Positions 58,811-64,000 of a stretch of DNA of 64,000 bases are shown one piece after another. The notes beneath the pieces were generated by a model. It was not told the origin of the DNA, did not search any database, and saw only the letters and a list, made by a program, of their open reading frames with translations. Origin of the DNA: JAHJDO01 sp964437505 (GTDB lineage: Bacteria > JAHJDO01). A program made the translations under genes and the position numbers. Location: positions 16,881-80,880 of the forward strand of contig CAYTGU010000006.1 in NCBI GenBank assembly GCA_964437505.1, in the 5' to 3' direction. The stretch's first letter is position 1; each line of letters begins with the position of its first letter.

Positions 58811-61800
58811 CTACGATTCCTCATCCTTTTTCACTGTTGTATGACCTGCAATCTTAAGTGTTATGTCATCAACAATGGCATAAATACACGGAAGGACAAT
58901 CAGGGTTAGCAGAGTAGCGCAAACAAGACCCCATACAATAGTGAGAGCCATGGGTCTTAGAAATGGATCGTTTCCCCAGATGCCATAGGCTGTTGGCGCG
59001 AGACCCAATGCTGTTGTGATTGTAGTGAGCAGGACAGGTCTTAATCTTAACTGTCCGCTCTGGATGATAGATGCTCGTCTGTCCACTCCTTTTCTGCGAA
59101 GATTATTAATGAAGTCAACGAGCACAATAGAGTTGTTTACTACAATTCCGTTAAGGCCTACAACACCCATCATCATAAAGAAACTTATAGGAAGCTGATG
59201 GAAGAAAAATGCCCAGATAACACCTATCAGGCCAAAAGGGATTGCCATCATTACTACAATGGGCTGAATCAATGAGTTAAAGTTAGCGGCTAATATCAGA
59301 AATATCAAGAAGAATGCCAGACCAAATGCTTTAATGAAGCTGTTGGTCATCTTAACGTTCTCCTCTTGCTCTCCTCCGTATTTTATAGTGTATCCATGAT
59401 ACTTCTCTGGTATGTACTTAAAGTTTTCAGCCAAAAGCTGATTAGTCTTTGAAGAAGTTATCTTTTTAGTGTCAACATCAGAGTGTATTGTAATTACCCT
59501 CTTCCCGTCTAAATGGCGTATGCGAGTTACTGATGTTCTCTCTTCCAGACGCGCAACTTTTTTTAGCGGGATAAGATTGCCAAACTTGTTTGGTATAAGT
59601 ATTTTTCCAAAGGTTTCTTTTTTACTGCGGGAAGCCTCAGGGAAACGAACAATTACATCAATCTCCTCCTCAGCTTTTGTCGGTTTAATAGATGTAGCCT
59701 TTCCTCCTTTAAACGTAGAACGGATAGCAGAGGCAATCTCTTTTACGGAAAGATAGGAACGCGCTGCCTGTTCTTCGTTAATTACAACCCGAATCTCGTC
59801 TCTTCCCACTTCATAATCAGAATCAATATCAGTTACTCCTTCTATATTCTTTAGAAAGGGGAGTATCTCGTTGGAGATTTTTTCCAGTACAGAGAATTCT
59901 TCTCCGCGAATTCTAATCGCTACAGCTTTTCCAACAGGCGGCCCTTCTTTGGGTATTTCAAGATAAATTTTCTTAAATCCTTTGACATCTTTAGTTGTCT
60001 CTCTCAAGTCCTCTATAATTTGCCCAACGGTTCTTTTGCGATCAGTATTTGGAGTAAGGTAAACCACAACCTGCGCTATATGAGGGCCTGTTTTCCCGTA
60101 AGGGTCAAACATCCATGTGTCTCCTGAAGAACCAACCTGAGTCGTATATGCATCCAGTTCGTTTTCAGGAAGCTGAGCTACTTTCTCCTCAATCTGTTTT
60201 ACTAATTTATTCGTAGTATAAAGGTTTGTGCCCGATGGAGCTTCTACGCGTATAAAGAACTCTTCTATCCCCTCAGATCCGAAAAGTATAAAAGGCATTG
60301 TCCTGCTTAGCGCAAAAGTTAGAAGAAGCAACACAATAACACCCGCGACCACCCAATAACGTCTGTTAAGAGCTTTGTTAATTATTCGTGTATAAAATTT
60401 GAGTAATGTCTTAAACCATGGCAGGTCCTTCTTTGATTTATATTTCTTGTTTTTACCCATTCCAACAAAATCCGCAAAATGAGACGGGAGGATTACTAAA
60501 GCTTCAAACAGTGATGCGATTAAAGCGATAATCACGACTATCGGTATGCCCAATATAAATTTACCAATTATCCCTTCTATGAGCATAAGCGGACTGAAAG
60601 CTACAACAGTTGTAATTATTGTGGCTGTAACAGGTTTAATCACTTCCTGTGTCCCGATAATAGCTGCCTGATGAGAATCTAAACCTGTCTCAAGATGGCG
60701 CGCGCAATTCTCTGCCACAATAATCCCATCGTCCACCAGCATTCCCAGAACTATAATCAGTCCAAGCATAGTTATAAGATTTATGCTTAAACCCATAAAT
60801 CCCATGACTACCAATGTAGCGCAAAAAGCAATCGGAATTCCCAATGCGGTTAGTAGGGCTACCCGATGGTTAAGAAATAACATAAGAACGCATAAAACGA
60901 GAACCAATCCGATAATTCCGTTATTTCTTAATACACCCAGCCTTCTTTTAATATAAAAAGATATGTCATTGATGTAGGAGACCTTTAATTTCGGGTCTGC
61001 TCTATGAATAAAGTCAGCTGTTTTATCTTTAACAATCCTAACGATTTTGACTGTATCTCCTGCCGATTTTTTGATTACAGTTAGATTGATTGAACGAGTT
61101 CCAAAGCTTTTATTGATAACATCCTCTTCCTTTAGAGAAAAACGAACCGATGCAACATCCTTTACACGTAGCCAATTGCCGAGGTCATTAGCGCGTATTA
61201 TTACGTTTTCAATCTCCTGCTTTGTATGAAATTCTCCTGTGGTACGGATACTGAATTCTTTTTCCCCGCGTAGTTTTCCGCCCGGGATACTGATGTTTTT
61301 CTCATGCAAAGCATTCATTACTTCTTTCATGCTGACGTGAAGGTCTTTCATTTTATCAGGATCTACCTCCACCCACACTTCTTCATCTCTCCAGCCCCGT
61401 TTGGAGATGGACGAGACACCGGGTATATCCTCAAGTATATCTTCAAGGGTTTCTGCGTATTTTCGCAGTTCAATCTCCGGCAAATCCCCGCTCAATGCGA
61501 TTTCAACTGTTGGAACCTCACCCGTAGTGATTTCTGTCACAATTGGATCTTCTGTATCGTCAGGAAGATCCTGAACCTGGTCCACAGCCTGTTGAATATC
61601 ATTCACAACCCTGTCTTTGTCTTTTGCATCGTGGTTGATATTGATCATGATAGTAGAAACATTTTCATCAGATATGGACTGTATCTCTTTAATTCCGTCC
61701 ACGCCCTTGAGCTCTTTTTCAATCGGCACTGTTATTAACTTTTCAGTCTCTTCAGGAGGAGCGCCAGGATAAACGGTGCTGATAACTACTGCATCCATTG

Positions 61801-61927
61801 AGACTTCAGGGAAAGCCTCTTTTCTTATCTTATAGATGTATAAGGTATAGAAACCCGCAATCAGGATAAAAGCTGAAATAAGATTAATTAAAAGAGAATG
61901 TTTAACTGAAAATTCACTTATTTTCAT
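58811..61927 (-). CDS. RND-family efflux transporter (AcrB/HAE1 type)
   Basis: About 1038 residues from ATG 61927 (ATGA overlap with tolC; TTG 61942 is upstream). Twelve membrane helices with two large periplasmic loops: KHSLLINLISAFILIAGF start, FPEVSMDAVVISTVYPGAPPEE, the proton-relay LGMLVDDGIIVAENCARHLE in TM4, and the second half starting near 530 with VVMMAIPFGLIGVIWAFF, then LNGIVVNNSIVLVDF. Length and pattern fit HAE-type pumps for drugs or lipids. No membrane fusion protein gene is adjacent. Confidence 0.94.
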   Translation of the reverse strand: MKISEFSVKHSLLINLISAFILIAGFYTLYIYKIRKEAFPEVSMDAVVISTVYPGAPPEETEKLITVPIEKELKGVDGIKEIQSISDENVSTIMININHDAKDKDRVVNDIQQAVDQVQDLPDDTEDPIVTEITTGEVPTVEIALSGDLPEIELRKYAETLEDILEDIPGVSSISKRGWRDEEVWVEVDPDKMKDLHVSMKEVMNALHEKNISIPGGKLRGEKEFSIRTTGEFHTKQEIENVIIRANDLGNWLRVKDVASVRFSLKEEDVINKSFGTRSINLTVIKKSAGDTVKIVRIVKDKTADFIHRADPKLKVSYINDISFYIKRRLGVLRNNGIIGLVLVLCVLMLFLNHRVALLTALGIPIAFCATLVVMGFMGLSINLITMLGLIIVLGMLVDDGIIVAENCARHLETGLDSHQAAIIGTQEVIKPVTATIITTVVAFSPLMLIEGIIGKFILGIPIVVIIALIASLFEALVILPSHFADFVGMGKNKKYKSKKDLPWFKTLLKFYTRIINKALNRRYWVVAGVIVLLLLTFALSRTMPFILFGSEGIEEFFIRVEAPSGTNLYTTNKLVKQIEEKVAQLPENELDAYTTQVGSSGDTWMFDPYGKTGPHIAQVVVYLTPNTDRKRTVGQIIEDLRETTKDVKGFKKIYLEIPKEGPPVGKAVAIRIRGEEFSVLEKISNEILPFLKNIEGVTDIDSDYEVGRDEIRVVINEEQAARSYLSVKEIASAIRSTFKGGKATSIKPTKAEEEIDVIVRFPEASRSKKETFGKILIPNKFGNLIPLKKVARLEERTSVTRIRHLDGKRVITIHSDVDTKKITSSKTNQLLAENFKYIPEKYHGYTIKYGGEQEENVKMTNSFIKAFGLAFFLIFLILAANFNSLIQPIVVMMAIPFGLIGVIWAFFFHQLPISFFMMMGVVGLNGIVVNNSIVLVDFINNLRRKGVDRRASIIQSGQLRLRPVLLTTITTALGLAPTAYGIWGNDPFLRPMALTIVWGLVCATLLTLIVLPCIYAIVDDITLKIAGHTTVKKDEES

Positions 61928-63384
61928 AATGCGTCTTTCCAATATTTATTGAGCAGTGTATTTTTTGCCAGATCCAGGTCAATAAGGCTGACTCTGTATT
62001 TAAATGATGATGATGCCAGATTCAGGCTGGCTTGCAACAAATCTTCTTCATAGCGGATAATGGTATCCGAATTTGAACGTCCGTAACCAAGGTGCTTCAT
62101 TTCTTCTTTTAGTTTGTTTTTCTGCAATTCGCTAATGGAAGTAAGCAGTTCAACTTGATTCTTCAGGCTGTTTACTTCTTTGACTTTGTTGTTGATCTCC
62201 TTTAGTATGAGTCGTTCAGTTCGTTTAAGGAAAAGAAGAAGCTGTTCCTTGTTCAATTTTGCTTTCTCAAGATCTGCCTTTGCAGAGCGATTTCCAAGAG
62301 GTATTCTGAAGGTAATCCCTGTAAAGAACTCATAGTTGTTTCTATCTACTGTTTCGTTCCATGAGTCCTGATAGTTTGAAGCCAGTCCGTTCTTCAGAAA
62401 ACTTGCCTCCAGATCAATTTCAGGCCATAGAGCATTCTTTTTTGTTTTTATATCTATGTTTTGCGATTCTATCTTGTTCTTTATGATCTTATAGTCCCTG
62501 CGATGCAGAACTGCTTCTCTCAGTGTTTCATATACATCGACACAGTACAGAGTTGTAATCAACGAATCAAGAGGTTCTAGCTGAATATGTGTGTCTTCTT
62601 CGTTCAGCAGGAATAACAGGTTATTTTTCGCAATTTCCTTCTCAAGGCGAGCTATAAGAACTTCGTTCTTTCGCGCGCGCATATTGGCTTCAACCGCAAA
62701 CAAGTCTCCCTTTTCAGCCGTTCCTCTTTCATAGTTTTCTTTGTACACGGAATATAGCTTTTCAGCTTCTTTGAGCATATCAGATTTTATATTGAGTTCC
62801 TCTTCTTTGAGAACAATGTTCCAGTAAGCCGCTTGGGCTTTATAAAGAGTATTCTCAATTTCATCTAAAGAAGAATATTCTGCGTTGTCTATATTGATTT
62901 TTGTTATTTTGATATTGGACCGATCAGTTAGACCAAAAAAGTTTTTACCCAATGACTGATTGAGAGAAAATTTAAAACTTGATTCATTGTAGTTGTTTAT
63001 CGCAGAAGAAGACGAATTGGCATCAATTAATGAATGTTCAGTATCTATTTTAAGACTTGATCCTGTTGGAAGCTTTTTCTCAACGCCAAGAGAATATTCA
63101 TTTGTAGCGGTTTTTGTTCTGGAGAGGGTTGTTGCAGACTTTTTCTTATCATCCTTATAGCTTGCTCCTGAATTCACAAATGTATCAAAGATTGATTTTG
63201 CCTTTCCAAGAGATGTTCTTTCTTTATATACATCAATCCTTGCGATCTGAATATCCAAAGAATTTTCAAGCGCTAGTCTGGTAACATCGGCAATTGAAAT
63301 CTGTTTTACTGAAGATATATCATCAGCAAACAGACTCTGCAGGAGAAGAGAGAATATAAAGACAAAAATAATTTTATTTCTCAT
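61924..63384 (-). CDS. TolC-family outer-membrane channel protein
   Basis: 486 residues. Signal peptide (~1-20, LLLQSLFADD), then two OEP repeats: ADVTRLALENSLDIQIARID start, KLPTGSSLKIDTEHSLIDA, and the helical AFAKGYNLSLAR-like region; the second repeat includes ETLREAVLHRRDYKIIKNKI and LDLAKNTLLNKYWKDAL end. It forms the outer-membrane duct for the RND pump, whose ATG overlaps its stop. Confidence 0.9.
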   Translation of the reverse strand: MRNKIIFVFIFSLLLQSLFADDISSVKQISIADVTRLALENSLDIQIARIDVYKERTSLGKAKSIFDTFVNSGASYKDDKKKSATTLSRTKTATNEYSLGVEKKLPTGSSLKIDTEHSLIDANSSSSAINNYNESSFKFSLNQSLGKNFFGLTDRSNIKITKINIDNAEYSSLDEIENTLYKAQAAYWNIVLKEEELNIKSDMLKEAEKLYSVYKENYERGTAEKGDLFAVEANMRARKNEVLIARLEKEIAKNNLLFLLNEEDTHIQLEPLDSLITTLYCVDVYETLREAVLHRRDYKIIKNKIESQNIDIKTKKNALWPEIDLEASFLKNGLASNYQDSWNETVDRNNYEFFTGITFRIPLGNRSAKADLEKAKLNKEQLLLFLKRTERLILKEINNKVKEVNSLKNQVELLTSISELQKNKLKEEMKHLGYGRSNSDTIIRYEEDLLQASLNLASSSFKYRVSLIDLDLAKNTLLNKYWKDAL

Positions 63385-63820
63385 TATTCAGGATACCTTT
63401 TAGTTTTTTCAAAATGCTTAGGTAGCTGTTTCGTTCGCTTTCTGTCAATTTAACAAAGACTTCCTGTATGGCTTTCTGTCGTTGAGAACTTACCTGTTTG
63501 ATAGTTTCCTTTCCTCCGGCAGTTAATTCAATATATATTACACGCCTGTCATTCTTATCATAAATCCGTTTAATCATTTTCATAAGATGTAATCTATTGA
63601 CCAATCCTGTTGCTGCAGGAAGGGTAATGTTTAATTCTCCGGCAATATCTTTCATCTTCAGCAGTTCATGTGTGTTTAACAGGTCAAGTAAAAGATACTG
63701 GGGGACAGTTATTTTACCGCATCCTAATGCATCGGACTGGTTTTTAATCATCCCTCTAATTACATGTGGTAGTAATCGTGCCATTTCGCTTGAGAATGAT
63801 TCAAGAGAATGCTTTGCCAT
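63374..63820 (-). CDS. MarR-family transcriptional regulator
   Basis: 148 residues from ATG 63820, behind GGGGGT; TTG 63835 is an alternative. Winged helix: VPQYLLLDLLNTHELLKMKDIA, GELNITLPAATGLVNRLHLM recognition helix and the wing KRIYDKNDRRVIYIELTAGG with conserved DxRR. The operator palindrome and promoter lie just upstream, so it most likely autoregulates and represses tolC-RND. Overlaps tolC by 11 bases. Confidence 0.92.
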   Translation of the reverse strand: MAKHSLESFSSEMARLLPHVIRGMIKNQSDALGCGKITVPQYLLLDLLNTHELLKMKDIAGELNITLPAATGLVNRLHLMKMIKRIYDKNDRRVIYIELTAGGKETIKQVSSQRQKAIQEVFVKLTESERNSYLSILKKLKGILNNEK

Positions 63821-63850
63821 TGTTAATACCCCCAATAGTTAATGTAATAA

Positions 63851-63871
63851 ATACTTAACTGCATTAAGTAT
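63851..63871. promoter_or_regulatory. Palindromic operator, probable MarR site
   Basis: ATACTTAA (63851-63858), CTGCA, TTAAGTAT (63864-63871) is a perfect 8-base inverted repeat. It overlaps the -10 box of the minus-strand promoter, so binding would block transcription. Confidence 0.75.
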
Positions 63872-63896
63872 ATTATAAAAGCATAACATCTGTCAA
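63867..63896 (-). promoter_or_regulatory. Sigma-70 promoter of the marR-tolC-RND operon
   Basis: On the minus strand TTGACA (63891-63896 on plus as TGTCAA), spacer of 18, TATACT (63867-63872 on plus as AGTATA). A TATAAT is also present at a poorer spacing. The operator palindrome covers the -10. Confidence 0.7.
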
Positions 63897-63932
63897 TAAA
63901 AAAATTCAATTTTATTATAGGGATTTTTCCAA

Positions 63933-63961
63933 TTGACAAAGGTTGCAGAATTGAATAAGAT
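63933..63961 (+). promoter_or_regulatory. Sigma-70 promoter facing the right edge
   Basis: TTGACA (63933-63938), 17-base spacer, TAAGAT (63956-63961). No gene lies after it within the window, so it probably drives one beyond base 64000. Divergent to the marR operon. Confidence 0.55.
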
Positions 63962-64000
63962 TCAGGTGCGTTTTCGATAAATTGTAGGTCAAAAAACTAA

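Noticed and set aside
1..64000. CRISPR array or prophage
   Set aside because: No spaced direct repeats, cas genes, integrase or structural phage genes; the lone KilA-N gene is not enough.

Overview
The window is a chromosomal piece of a low-G+C Gram-negative bacterium of uncultured-lineage type. The evidence for an outer membrane is an OmpH/Skp chaperone, an LpxC-FabZ fusion, LpxA, LpxI, heptose-phosphate genes, a TolC-like channel and an RND pump. The mix of a complete Bat (VWA/TPR) operon, McsA-McsB-ClpC, archaeal-type ADH synthase and dehydroquinate synthase II, and many short dispersed palindromes fits Omnitrophota-like candidate phyla better than a classical proteobacterium. That placement is inference; there is no rRNA gene here to test it.

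Layout. 1-8730: a type II secretion/type IV pilus-like cluster (GspF end, an NtrC-type regulator and histidine kinase, then six pseudopilin genes GspG, GspG, GspH, GspI, GspJ, GspK), with a good sigma-54 promoter in front of the pseudopilins. 8731-10990: a 23S-IVP-type four-helix-bundle gene, release factor 2 with a programmed frameshift, and an FHA protein. 11010-16327: dapA-dapB, folK, a deoxynucleoside kinase, panB-panC and a class IV aminotransferase. 16329-20356: mcsA-mcsB-clpC. 20357-23781: skp, lpxC-fabZ, lpxA, lpxI. 23778-25268 (minus): a secreted protein with two DUF4159 units. 25377-32624: a site-2 protease, trpS, pheA, a UPF0280 protein, rpsU, a TrkA-C membrane protein, apgM, a GDP-mannose dehydratase-like gene and recO. 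32672-35037: an accessory island of three unknown genes and a KilA-N gene, with a double-hairpin repeat. 35058-39186: glyQ-glyS, nagA. 39199-39407: tRNA-Ala(CGC) and a remnant of rtcB. 39429-47429: moxR, DUF58, DUF4381-like, batA, batB, batC, batD, batE. 47434-50694: acylphosphatase, gmhB, the split hldE functions and miaA. 50780-52585: ADH synthase and dehydroquinate synthase II.

From 52594 to 63820 all genes are on the minus strand. 52594-58677 looks accessory: a composite LysM lipoprotein, a patatin, a secreted C69 peptidase richer in G+C, a small-ORF/nucleotidyltransferase pair, an exported cytidine/guanine-type deaminase and a frameshifted MtlR-like gene. Three of these genes are preceded by copies of one short repeat. 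58811-63820 is a marR-tolC-RND operon with a clear promoter and palindromic operator but no membrane fusion protein gene.

The most unusual signals are not genes. Short palindromic and low-complexity repeats lie between genes and also inside coding sequences, where they appear to have been domesticated as linkers, prepilin leader peptides and even a signal-peptide core. No stretch longer than 300 bases lacks a gene. No CRISPR array, rRNA gene, intact insertion sequence or prophage was seen.
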